Source: JBBROS01 sp963752225
GTDB taxonomy: Bacteria; Pseudomonadota; Alphaproteobacteria; Acetobacterales; Acetobacteraceae
Assembly: GCA_963752225.1 (NCBI GenBank)
Contig: CAVVXS010000009.1
Span: 558,001-622,000, forward strand
DNA length: 64,000 nucleotides
Direction: 5' to 3'
How positions within the stretch are numbered: position 1 is the stretch's first letter; each line of letters begins with the position of its first letter. A model generated the notes under the pieces. The model was given only the letters and a program-made list of their open reading frames with translations. It did not search any database and was not told the origin of the DNA. The position numbers and the translations under genes were made by a program. Positions 32,143 to 40,348 of this stretch are shown one piece after another.

Positions 32143-33347
32143 ACGCACAATCCTCCGAAGCCGCCATCACCGCCTGGCTCGCGACCCAGGGCGACGCCAT
32201 GCTCGAGCTGCTGCGGCAGATGGTGGAGATCGACAGCGGCAGCTACGACAAGCCGGGCATCGACGCGGTCGGCGCGGTGGCGGAGCGGTTCCTCCGCGCG
32301 CACGGCATCCCGGTCGAGCGCTTGCCGCAGTCCCGGCACGGCGACTGCCTGCGGGCGCCGGTCCCGTTCGAGGGGCCGGCCGGCAACGCGGGGGGAAGTG
32401 GCTCCGCCGGCAACGCCGGCGCAAATATCGTGCTGATGGGCCATCGCGACACGGTGTTCCCCGCCGGCGAGGCCGGACGGCGGCCGTTCACGGTGCGGGA
32501 CGGGGTCGCGACCGGGCCGGGGGTCGCGGACATGAAAGCGGGGCTGGTGATGAACTGCTTCGTGCTGGCGGCCTTTGCCAAGTTCGGCGGCGCGCCGGCA
32601 CCGCTGGTCGGGCTGTTCACCGGTGACGAGGAGATCGGCAGCCCCGAAGGCCGCCCGGTGATCGAGGCCGAGGCGCGCCGGGCCCGCGTGGTGTTCAACA
32701 GCGAGCCCGGCCGGCCGAACGGCAACGTGGTGACCGGCCGCAAGGGCGGCGTGTTCATGGCGATGCGCATCACCGGCAAGGCGGCGCATTCGGGCGGCAA
32801 TTTCTCGGCCGGGATCAGCGCGATCGAGGAGCTGGCGCAGAAGATCATCGCCATTCACGCGCTGACGGACCTCGAGCGCGGGATCACGCTCAATGTCGGC
32901 CTGGTCAGCGGCGGGCAGAGCGTCAACACGGTCGCACCCTGGGCCGAGGCTCAGATCGACCTGCGCTTTATCGAGCCGGCGGACCGCGACGACGTGATGG
33001 CGCGGATCGCCGCGATCGTCGAGCGCAGCGCGGTGCCGGGCACCAAGGCGGAGCTCACGATCCGCGGCGAGTTCGCGCCGCTGGTGCAGTCGCCGGCGGC
33101 CAAGCGGCTGTTCGAGCTGTATGTCGAGGGCGCGGCGGCGAGCGGATTGGCGGTCGCGGGCGAGTTCGCCGGGGGCTGCGCCGATAGCGGCTTCACCGCC
33201 GGGGTGGGCACGCCGACCATCTGCTCGGTCGGGCCGGTCGGCGGCAAGGCGCATACGCCGGACGAATATCTCGAGGTCGCCAGCATGGTGCCGCGCGCCC
33301 AGGCCTGCGCCCGGGCGATCATCAATCTCGGAAAGGCCGGGCTATGA
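32139..33347 (+). CDS. M20 family metallopeptidase (glutamate carboxypeptidase-like)
   Basis: The 402-aa zinc peptidase has its metal ligands in GHRDTVF (His about 102), VADMKAG and GDEEIGSPE (about 162-170), and a dimerisation lid domain in the middle (AHSGGNFSAGISAIEELAQK). This group includes glutamate carboxypeptidases. The start is TTG at 32139 with AAGGA seven bases upstream, overlapping the trmO stop. A low-complexity insertion (GNAGGSGSAGNAG) before GHRDTV is unusual. Together with ggt it could break down gamma-glutamyl or folate-like peptides. Confidence 0.86.
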   Translation: MNAQSSEAAITAWLATQGDAMLELLRQMVEIDSGSYDKPGIDAVGAVAERFLRAHGIPVERLPQSRHGDCLRAPVPFEGPAGNAGGSGSAGNAGANIVLMGHRDTVFPAGEAGRRPFTVRDGVATGPGVADMKAGLVMNCFVLAAFAKFGGAPAPLVGLFTGDEEIGSPEGRPVIEAEARRARVVFNSEPGRPNGNVVTGRKGGVFMAMRITGKAAHSGGNFSAGISAIEELAQKIIAIHALTDLERGITLNVGLVSGGQSVNTVAPWAEAQIDLRFIEPADRDDVMARIAAIVERSAVPGTKAELTIRGEFAPLVQSPAAKRLFELYVEGAAASGLAVAGEFAGGCADSGFTAGVGTPTICSVGPVGGKAHTPDEYLEVASMVPRAQACARAIINLGKAGL

Positions 33348-34123
33348 CGCTTGCCCCGTTCGTGATCGGTGCCCTGCTGCTGGCCGGCACCGCGGTGGCG
33401 CAAAGCCCGGCCGAGGCGGTGCGCGCGCTGGCGCCGACCGGCACGCTGCGGGCGGCCATCAATTTCGGCAACCCGGTGCTGGCGCAGCGCGGGCCGAATG
33501 GCGAGGCGGGCGGCGTGTCCGGCGCGCTGGCGGCGGAGCTCGCCAAGCGGCTCGGCGTCAGGCTGGCGGTGGTGCCGTTCGAGCAGGCCGGAAAGGTGAC
33601 GGACGCGCTCGCCAGCGGGGTGTGGGACATCTGCTTCCTGGCGAAGGACCCGGTGCGCGGCCAGGGCATCGCCTTCACCGCCCCCTACGTGCTGATCGAG
33701 GGCGGCTATGCGGTGGCCGGGACGGCGCCGTTCGCGACGGTGGAGAGCGTGGACGCTCCGGGGGTCGAGGTCGCGGTGGTGCGCGGCAGTGCCTACGACC
33801 TGTATCTCACCCGGGCGCTGCAGCGGGCCAAGCTGGTGCGCTACGACGGCAACGGGGCGGCGTTCGACGCCTTCCTGGCCGGGCGGCAGACGGTGCTGGC
33901 CGGGGTCAAGCAGCCGCTCGAGGCCCTGGTGCGGCAGCATCCGGAGACGCGGATGATCCCCGGCCGCTTCATGTCGATCGAGCAGACGATGGGCACGCCG
34001 AAAGACCGCGACGGCGCCGGAATCGCTTACCTCGAGAACTTCATCGCCGAGATGAAGGCGTCGGGCTTCGTGAAGCAGGCTTTGGACGCGAGCGGCCAGC
34101 ACGACGCGGAGGTGGCGCCCTGA
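33344..34123 (+). CDS. periplasmic solute-binding protein, family 3
   Basis: The 259-aa protein starts MTLAPFVIGALLLAGTAVAQ, a Sec signal peptide, and continues as a PBPb-type amino-acid-binding protein (GTLRAAINFGNPVLAQ, FEQAGKVTDALASGVWDICF, FTAPYVLIEGGYAV). Its ATG overlaps the M20 peptidase stop. No permease or ATPase gene is adjacent, so it either uses a remote ABC transporter or acts as a sensor domain partner. The ligand is likely an amino acid or small peptide, inferred from the operon. Confidence 0.82.
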   Translation: MTLAPFVIGALLLAGTAVAQSPAEAVRALAPTGTLRAAINFGNPVLAQRGPNGEAGGVSGALAAELAKRLGVRLAVVPFEQAGKVTDALASGVWDICFLAKDPVRGQGIAFTAPYVLIEGGYAVAGTAPFATVESVDAPGVEVAVVRGSAYDLYLTRALQRAKLVRYDGNGAAFDAFLAGRQTVLAGVKQPLEALVRQHPETRMIPGRFMSIEQTMGTPKDRDGAGIAYLENFIAEMKASGFVKQALDASGQHDAEVAP

Positions 34124-34176
34124 CGGGAACCGACCCGGCACAACCGGACTTGATCCGGGGTAACCGGGACGATGCC

Positions 34177-34530
34177 ATGGCGAAATCACCCCTCCCCTTA
34201 CTCGGCCTGCTGCTGGCCGCGGCGCCGGCGCAGGGCGCCGACCTCGACACGCGGGCCGCGCTCGAGCACCTGATGGGCCGCAGCAAGGCGGACGTGGTTC
34301 GCACGCTCGGGCCGCGCGGCGACACGGTGAACACGGTGGACGGGCAGCGGCTGTTCTACGAGAAGATCGACGCCGGGCGGATCGGCGCGCGGGCGGGACA
34401 GGGTGCCCGGGACGACAGCGGCGGCACCGGCTTGTCGTCGCGCGACTACTCGTTCAGATGCCGCACCGAGGTAGTGATCCGCGACGGCAAGGTTGCGGCG
34501 TTCAACCGCAGCGGCAACGACTGCCACTGA
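34177..34530 (+). CDS. small exported protein of unknown function
   Basis: The 117-aa protein begins with a signal peptide (MAKSPLPLLGLLLAAAPAQG, cleaved before AD). The mature part (LEHLMGRSKADVVRTLGPRG) recalls small outer-membrane-assembly-type domains that start with a helix-turn-strand, but the match is weak. Two cysteines (FRCRTE, GNDCH) could pair. It is 53 bases after the solute-binding protein gene and may belong to the same transcript. I do not recognise the family. Confidence 0.65.
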   Translation: MAKSPLPLLGLLLAAAPAQGADLDTRAALEHLMGRSKADVVRTLGPRGDTVNTVDGQRLFYEKIDAGRIGARAGQGARDDSGGTGLSSRDYSFRCRTEVVIRDGKVAAFNRSGNDCH

Positions 34531-34556
34531 CCCGCATCGCCAGCGTCCGATTGCCG

Positions 34557-35330
34557 ATGTCATCCGCCGCCCTCGCCTTCGCGCTGTTCGTGCTGTTCTA
34601 TGTGCTGCCGATCGGCATTTCGGCCGCGCGTTACCGGCTCGAGGACGTCGGCGAGGGCTGGCGCACGGCGGACCGTTCCTCCATCGGCCATCTGCCGCCG
34701 GCAAGCGCGCCGGGCGCCGCCGTTCGCATCTTCTCCGCGCAGACGGTGCGGTGGCGCGGCGTGTTCGCCACCCATTGCTGGATCGTGTTCAAGGCGGCGG
34801 GCGCGGCCCGCTATACGCGCTTCGACTACACCGCTTGGGGCGCGCCGATCCGCGAGAACGGGTTCGAGCCGGACGGGCGCTGGTTCGGCCGGACACCGGA
34901 CGTGGTGTATGCGGCGGACGGTCCGGCCGCGGCGGCGCTGATCCCGCGCATCCAGGCGGCGATAAGCGGCTATGAGTTCAGCAACACCGGCGATTACCGG
35001 GCCTGGCCGGGTCCGAACTCCAATACCTTCATCTCGGCCATCCTGGACGCGGTGCCGGAGATGGCGGTGGCGCTGCCGAACACGGCGATCGGCAAGGATT
35101 ACCCGTATGACGGGCGCTGGCTGCGGCCCACGCCGTCGCGCACCGGGCTGCGGCTGAGCCTGGGCGGGTATGGCGGAGTGACGGTCGCCTGGGTGGAGGG
35201 GATCGAGCTCAACATCCTGACCGCGGTGGCCGGGGTGGATTTGCGGCGGCCGGCGTTGAAGCTGCCGGGGCTTGGCCGGATCGGCATGCCGGCCCTGGTG
35301 GTGGCGAGGGTCGTGCCCAGCGCTGGTTGA
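34557..35330 (+). CDS. DUF3750-like membrane-anchored protein
   Basis: The 257-aa protein has one N-terminal membrane helix (MSSAALAFALFVLFYVLPIG) and then an exported domain with TVRWRGVFATHCWIVFK, AWPGPNSNTFISAIL and DYPYDGRWL. The pattern of conserved His, Trp and the PNSNTF segment resembles DUF3750, a family of unknown function found in proteobacteria. The Asn/Ser/Thr-rich segment and the HCW motif might be catalytic, as in papain-like folds, but this is a guess. It follows the previous gene by 26 bases and is convergent with the DUF1810 gene. Confidence 0.65.
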   Translation: MSSAALAFALFVLFYVLPIGISAARYRLEDVGEGWRTADRSSIGHLPPASAPGAAVRIFSAQTVRWRGVFATHCWIVFKAAGAARYTRFDYTAWGAPIRENGFEPDGRWFGRTPDVVYAADGPAAAALIPRIQAAISGYEFSNTGDYRAWPGPNSNTFISAILDAVPEMAVALPNTAIGKDYPYDGRWLRPTPSRTGLRLSLGGYGGVTVAWVEGIELNILTAVAGVDLRRPALKLPGLGRIGMPALVVARVVPSAG

Positions 35331-35334
35331 CGGA

Positions 35335-35745
35335 TCAGAGGCGGCGCAGGGTCTCGGGGTCCCGCTCAGCGCCGAAGAAGCGGTCCAACGCTTCGTCGAA
35401 TACGGTACCCGGCGCCACGGCGTCGAACAGCGTCATCGACGAGCGGAACTTCATCGTGTCGGGATCACCAAACACCTGGTGCGCGGTGCGGCCGGTGGTG
35501 GACAGCACCCAGCCCGTGCAATCCCGCAAGCGCTGGCCCAGGACGGGATGCGCGAGATAGGCCTCCGCCTCGGCCCGCGAGGCGATGGCGTAGCGCTGCG
35601 CCATCGAGCTCAGGCCGAGGCCGGCGATCTGCGGAAAAACGAACCACATCCAGTGGCTCGTCTTGCGCCCGGCGCGCAGCTCGGCCTCGACCGCCGGCAT
35701 CACCGGCGCCTGGGCGTGCACGAAGCGGTCGAGGTCGAACGCCAT
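35335..35745 (-). CDS. DUF1810 family protein
   Basis: The 136-aa soluble protein is a good match to DUF1810: FDLDRFVHAQ at the start, the central motif KTSHWMWFVFPQIAGLG, and LGQRLRDC with FGDPDTMKFRSSMTLF. The fold is a small helical bundle; the function is unknown, and members are sometimes found in fused ADP-ribose or NAD-related proteins. Its ATG overlaps the ilvD stop (TGATG), so it is translated with ilvD. Confidence 0.85.
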   Translation of the reverse strand: MAFDLDRFVHAQAPVMPAVEAELRAGRKTSHWMWFVFPQIAGLGLSSMAQRYAIASRAEAEAYLAHPVLGQRLRDCTGWVLSTTGRTAHQVFGDPDTMKFRSSMTLFDAVAPGTVFDEALDRFFGAERDPETLRRL

Positions 35746-37469
35746 CAGATGTCGGCGTAGCAGTGCGTCTCGGCCGCGCCACCGGGGTTGGTGACGGCGC
35801 CGAGATGCGCGGGTCCGACGGTCTGGGCGTATTTCCAGATGGCGCCACTGTTGTAGTCCGTGCGGCGCGGCGTCCAGGCGGCGCGGCGCTCGGCGAGCTC
35901 GGCGTCGGCCAGCAGCACGTCGATGGTGCCGGCCTCGGCGTCGAGCCGGATGCGGTCGCCGTTGCGCAGCAAGGCGATGGGGCCGCCGACCGCCGCCTCC
36001 GGCCCGACATGGCCGACGCAGAAGCCGCGAGTGGCGCCGCTGAAGCGGCCGTCGGTGATCAGCGCCACGTCCTCGCCCATGCCCTGGCCGTAGATGGCCG
36101 AGGTGGTGGACAGCATCTCGCGCATGCCGGGGCCGCCCTTGGGGCCCTCGTAGCGAATGACGATGACGTCGCCCTTCTTGTAGGCGCGGGCGTCCACCGC
36201 GGCGAAGGCTTCTTCCTCGGAATCGAAGCAGAGCGCGGTGCCCTCGAACTGCTGCACCTTCATGCCCGCGACCTTCACGATGCCGCCGTCGGGTGCGAGG
36301 TTGCCCTTGAGCCCAACGACGCCGCCGGTCGGCGTGATGGGGTTCTGCACGGTGTAGATCACGTCCTGGTCCTGGGGAAAGGTGACGTGCTGCAGGTTCT
36401 CGGCGAGGGTTTTGCCGGTGACGGTGATGCAGTCGCCGTGCAGCAGGCCGCCATCCAGCAGCGATTTCAGGATGACGGGGATGCCGCCGACCTTGTGCAC
36501 GTCGAAGGCCACGTATTTGCCGCCGGGCTTGAGGTCGGCGATGTACGGGGTGCGGCGCATGATGGCGAGCACGTCGTCCATGGTGAAGCGCAGCCCGGCC
36601 TCGTGCGCCATCGCCGGCAGATGCAGCCCGGCATTGGTGCTGCCGCCGGTCGCACCCACCACGACGGCGGCGTTCTCCAGCGCCTTCATGGTTACGATGT
36701 CGCGGGGGCGGAGGCCGCTTTCGATCAGCGCCATCACCGCGCGGCCGCTGTCCATCGCCCAGCGGTCGCGGTCCTCGTAGGGCGCCGGCGCCCCGGCCGA
36801 GCCGGGGAGCGCGAGGCCGATCGCTTCCGAGACCGTCGCCATGGTGTTGGCGGTGAACTGGCCGCCGCAGGCGCCGGCGCTCGGGCAGGCGACGCATTCC
36901 AGCTCGTGCAGGTCCTCGTCGCTCATATTGCCGGCGGCGTGGCGGCCGACCGCCTCGAACACGTCGACGACCGTCACGTCGCGGCCCTTGTAGGTGCCGG
37001 GGAGGATGCTGCCGCCGTACATGAACACCGCCGGCACGTTCAGGCGCAGCATCGCCATCATCATGCCGGGCAGGCTCTTGTCGCAGCCGGCGAGGCCGAC
37101 GAGCGCATCGTAGCAATGGCCGCGCATGGTGAGCTCGACGCTGTCGGCGATCACCTCGCGCGACACCAGCGAGCTTTTCATGCCCTGGTGGCCCATGGCG
37201 ATGCCGTCGGTGACGGTGATGGTGGTGAACTCGCGCGGCGTGCCGCCGGCCTCGGCGACACCGCGCTTCACGCTCTGCGCTTGGCGGCTGAGGGCGATGT
37301 TGCAGGGGGCGGCCTCGTTCCAGCAGGTGGCGACGCCGACGAAGGGCTGGTTGATCTCGTCCTCGGTGAGGCCCATCGCATAGTAGTAGCTGCGATGCGG
37401 CGCCCGCTCCGGGCCTTCGGTGACGTGGCGGGAGGGGAGACGGGACTTGTCCCAGCGCTTCTTCAACAT
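35745..37469 (-). CDS. ilvD: dihydroxy-acid dehydratase
   Basis: The 574-aa enzyme of valine, leucine and isoleucine synthesis dehydrates 2,3-dihydroxy acids to 2-oxo acids with an Fe-S cluster. Cluster-binding regions are visible at TCWNEAAPC, LAGCDKSLPG and CPSAGACGGQFTANTM. The ATG at 37469 has GGAG nine bases upstream; an earlier in-frame start adds 25 residues of non-conserved sequence. It lies downstream of valS on the same strand, so a valine-making gene follows the valyl-tRNA synthetase gene, with two hairpins between them. Confidence 0.96.
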   Translation of the reverse strand: MLKKRWDKSRLPSRHVTEGPERAPHRSYYYAMGLTEDEINQPFVGVATCWNEAAPCNIALSRQAQSVKRGVAEAGGTPREFTTITVTDGIAMGHQGMKSSLVSREVIADSVELTMRGHCYDALVGLAGCDKSLPGMMMAMLRLNVPAVFMYGGSILPGTYKGRDVTVVDVFEAVGRHAAGNMSDEDLHELECVACPSAGACGGQFTANTMATVSEAIGLALPGSAGAPAPYEDRDRWAMDSGRAVMALIESGLRPRDIVTMKALENAAVVVGATGGSTNAGLHLPAMAHEAGLRFTMDDVLAIMRRTPYIADLKPGGKYVAFDVHKVGGIPVILKSLLDGGLLHGDCITVTGKTLAENLQHVTFPQDQDVIYTVQNPITPTGGVVGLKGNLAPDGGIVKVAGMKVQQFEGTALCFDSEEEAFAAVDARAYKKGDVIVIRYEGPKGGPGMREMLSTTSAIYGQGMGEDVALITDGRFSGATRGFCVGHVGPEAAVGGPIALLRNGDRIRLDAEAGTIDVLLADAELAERRAAWTPRRTDYNSGAIWKYAQTVGPAHLGAVTNPGGAAETHCYADI

Positions 37470-37526
37470 GTTTCTCTCCGTTTCGAAGGCGAGGGGCGAG
37501 CCCTTAGAACCCGATCGATGGGGGTC

Positions 37527-37565
37527 TGGGGTCCCTGACCCCAACGGGTCAAGGGCAGAGCCCTT
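37527..37565. terminator. two hairpins between valS and ilvD
   Basis: TGGGGTC-CCT-GACCCCA (37527-37543) and AAGGGC-AGA-GCCCTT (37551-37565) lie between the valS stop (37569) and the ilvD leader, on genes running in the same direction. The first is a member of the CTGGGG family; the second recalls the short hairpins at 16254 and 55236. They may terminate valS transcription or insulate ilvD. Confidence 0.5.
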
Positions 37566-37568
37566 GCC

Positions 37569-40247
37569 TTAGTTTATCCGTGCCATTGCCGCCGCCAAGC
37601 GCCCGGCCTCGGCCAAGTGGGCGGCCAGCCGCTCGCGGTTTTCTTCCACCACCTCGGGCTTCGCGCGGGCGACGAAGTCGGCGTTGTCCAGCTTGCGCCG
37701 CACTTTCTCCGCTTCTGCTTCGGCCTTGCCGCGGTCCTTCTCCAGCCGGGCACGCTCGGCCGCAAGGTCGATCCCGGCTAGCTGTAACCAATATTCGTCA
37801 CCGGCTACCGATAGCTGGACAGAGCCTGCGGCAACAGTGGAAGGCGCGTAGTCAATCGCGTGAACGGACGTCTTCGACATTCTCTGTAGAACTGGGAACC
37901 AGTCCGACAGCCACCGTTTGCGCTCCGGTCGGAGCCAAAGATATCCGTTGAGGTTCTGCGTCCAAGGAACGCCGTACTCCGTTCGAGCACTTCGATTCGC
38001 TGTTACGATTTCCACGAGCCATTCCATCTCCGCCCGCGCCGGCTCGGGTGCGGCGACCGGAACCGGCTCGGGCCATGGGGCGCGGATGAGGCTGAACGGC
38101 GCGCCGTAGCCCATTGCGTCCCACAAATGCTCGGTCACGAACGGCATCGCCGGGTGCAGCAAGCGGAGGATGACGCCCAGCACATGCGCCGCGGTGGCCC
38201 GGACCTCGTCCTTGGCGGCGCCGTCGGGGCCGTTCAGCACAGGCTTCGCGAACTCCAGGAACCAGTCGCAATAGGTGTTCCAGGTGAAGCGGTAGGCGGC
38301 GGCGGCATACTCGTCGAAGCGGAAGGCTTCGAGCGCGGTTGTGGCCTCCGACACCGCGGCGTTGGCGGCGTCCAGCACCCAGCGGCACAGCGGGGACTGC
38401 GCGGCAGCCGGATCGAAGCCGGCGACCGGGGTCACGCCGTTCATCTCGCAGAAACGGGCGGCGTTCCACAGCTTGGTGACGAAGCTGCGGTAGCTTTCGA
38501 CCCGCGCCGGGCCGAGCTTGATGTCCCGCCCCGGCCCGGCCAGTGCGCAGACGGTGAACCGCAAGGCGTCGGTGCCGTAGGTGGCAATAAGGTCGAGCGG
38601 GTCGATGACGTTGCCCTTCGACTTCGACATCTTCTGCCCGCGCTCGTCGCGTACCAGGCCGTGGATGTAGACGGAGCGGAACGGCACGGCCTGGCGGAAA
38701 TGCAGGCCCATCATCATCATCCGGGCGACCCAGAAGAAGATGATGTCGAAGCCGGTCACCAGCACGTCGCCGGGGTAATGGCGCTGGAGCTCCGGCGTTT
38801 CCTCGGGCCAGCCGAGGGTGCTGAACGGCCACAGCGCCGAGCTGAACCAGGTGTCCAGCACGTCCGGATCTTGGCTCAGCGGCCGGTCCTCGCCGTATTG
38901 GGCACGGGCCTGAGCGGCGGCGGCGGCCTCGTCCTCGGCCACGAACACGGCGCCGTCCGGGCCGTACCAGGCGGGGATGCGGTGGCCCCACCAGAGCTGC
39001 CGGCTGATGCACCAGGGCTGGATGTCGCGCATCCAGGCGAAGAAGGTGTTCTCCCATTGCCGGGGGACGAATTGCGTCTGCCCGGTTTCGACGGCTGCGA
39101 TGGCGGGGCGGGCCAGCTCGGCGGCGTTGCAATACCATTGCACCGTCAGCAGCGGCTCGATCGGCACGCCGGAGCGGTCGCCATGCGGGACGGCGTGGCG
39201 GTGCGGCTCGGTCTTCTCCAGCAGCCCGAGCCGCTCCATCTCGGCGACAATGGCTTTGCGGGCGGCGAAGCGGTCTTGGCCTTCGAGGCTGCGAACGAAA
39301 TCGGTGTCGGCGGCCAAGTCCAGCTCCGCCAGCGTGACCCGGCCTTCGCGGTCCAGCACCGAGGGCATCGGCAGGTCGTGGCGACGGCCGACCTCGAAAT
39401 CGTTGAAGTCGTGCGCCGGGGTGATCTTCACCGCCCCGGTGCCCTTCTCCGGGTCGCTGTACTCGTCGGCGACGATCGGGAAGCGGCGGCCGGTGAGCGG
39501 CTGCACCACCATCTTGCCCACGAGGTCGGCAAAGCGCTCGTCGGTCGGGTGCACGGCGACGGCGGTGTCGCCCAGCATCGTTTCCGGCCGTGTGGTGGCG
39601 ACCACGATCACTCGGTCGGTGCCCTCGACGGGGTAGCTGATATACCACAGGTGGCCGTTGACCTCGGTGCTCTCGACCTCAAGGTCGGAGATCGCCGACT
39701 GGAATTTCGGGTCCCAGTTGACCAGGCGGCGGTCGCGGTAGATCAGGCCTTGGCTGTACAGCGTCACGAACACGCGGCGCACCGCCTCGCTCAGCCCCGC
39801 GTCCATGGTGAAGCGCTCGCGCGGCCAATCGAGCGAGGCGCCCAAGGTGCGGAGCTGGTTGGTGATGGCGCCGCCGCTTTCGGCCTTCCATTGCCAGACC
39901 CGCTCGAGGAAGCGCTCGCGGCCCATTTGCTGCCGAGTCTCGTTGCCTTCCTGCGGCAACAGCCGTTCGACCACCATCTGGGTGGCGATGCCGGCGTGGT
40001 CGGTGCCGGGCTGCCATAGCGCGTCGCGGCCCTGCATGCGGCGCCAGCGGATCAGCGTGTCCTGCAGCGTCATCGTCAGCGCGTGGCCCATGTGCAGGCT
40101 GCCGGTGACGTTGGGCGGCGGGATCATAATGGTGTAGGGCGCGGCGTCGCCGGCGCTTCCCTGCCCAGCGTGGAACGCGCCCTGCCCTTCCCATCCGGCG
40201 TAAAGGGCGGGCTCGACGCCGGCGTGGTCGAAGCTTTTGCTCAGCAT
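37569..40247 (-). CDS. valS: valyl-tRNA synthetase
   Basis: The 892-aa class I synthetase has PPNVTGSLHMGHAL (the HIGH motif, about 44-57), an editing domain in the first half, and GQKMSKSKGN (the KMSKS motif, about 537). It ends with the tRNA-binding coiled coil (LAAERARLEKDRGKAEAEAE). Length fits the family. Codons from about 37778 to 38015, in the C-terminal region before the coiled coil, are far richer in A/T-ending codons (CTA, TTA, GTA, CGA, AGA) than the rest, although the frame is intact. That patch looks like a recombined segment. Confidence 0.97.
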   Translation of the reverse strand: MLSKSFDHAGVEPALYAGWEGQGAFHAGQGSAGDAAPYTIMIPPPNVTGSLHMGHALTMTLQDTLIRWRRMQGRDALWQPGTDHAGIATQMVVERLLPQEGNETRQQMGRERFLERVWQWKAESGGAITNQLRTLGASLDWPRERFTMDAGLSEAVRRVFVTLYSQGLIYRDRRLVNWDPKFQSAISDLEVESTEVNGHLWYISYPVEGTDRVIVVATTRPETMLGDTAVAVHPTDERFADLVGKMVVQPLTGRRFPIVADEYSDPEKGTGAVKITPAHDFNDFEVGRRHDLPMPSVLDREGRVTLAELDLAADTDFVRSLEGQDRFAARKAIVAEMERLGLLEKTEPHRHAVPHGDRSGVPIEPLLTVQWYCNAAELARPAIAAVETGQTQFVPRQWENTFFAWMRDIQPWCISRQLWWGHRIPAWYGPDGAVFVAEDEAAAAAQARAQYGEDRPLSQDPDVLDTWFSSALWPFSTLGWPEETPELQRHYPGDVLVTGFDIIFFWVARMMMMGLHFRQAVPFRSVYIHGLVRDERGQKMSKSKGNVIDPLDLIATYGTDALRFTVCALAGPGRDIKLGPARVESYRSFVTKLWNAARFCEMNGVTPVAGFDPAAAQSPLCRWVLDAANAAVSEATTALEAFRFDEYAAAAYRFTWNTYCDWFLEFAKPVLNGPDGAAKDEVRATAAHVLGVILRLLHPAMPFVTEHLWDAMGYGAPFSLIRAPWPEPVPVAAPEPARAEMEWLVEIVTANRSARTEYGVPWTQNLNGYLWLRPERKRWLSDWFPVLQRMSKTSVHAIDYAPSTVAAGSVQLSVAGDEYWLQLAGIDLAAERARLEKDRGKAEAEAEKVRRKLDNADFVARAKPEVVEENRERLAAHLAEAGRLAAAMARIN
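37778..38015 (-). other. anomalous codon-usage patch within valS
   Basis: About 79 consecutive codons of valS carry roughly 30 that end in A or T, including CTA, TTA, GTA, CGA and AGA, while flanking codons almost always end in G or C. The reading frame and the protein fold order are kept. The edges are sharp, which suggests replacement by a homologous segment from a lower-GC genome. Confidence 0.65.
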
Positions 40248-40348
40248 GGACCGGTTCTAGCCCACGGCCTCCCCGGCGCAAGAGCTTGATCGTGCAACGG
40301 AGCCCAGACCTGGGCCTTGAACGCGATGCCGGGGCGGCTTGGCTCCGG

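Noticed and set aside
30061..32148. 695-aa open frame on the minus strand
   Set aside because: It is antisense to ggt and trmO, both firmly identified; no motif is seen.
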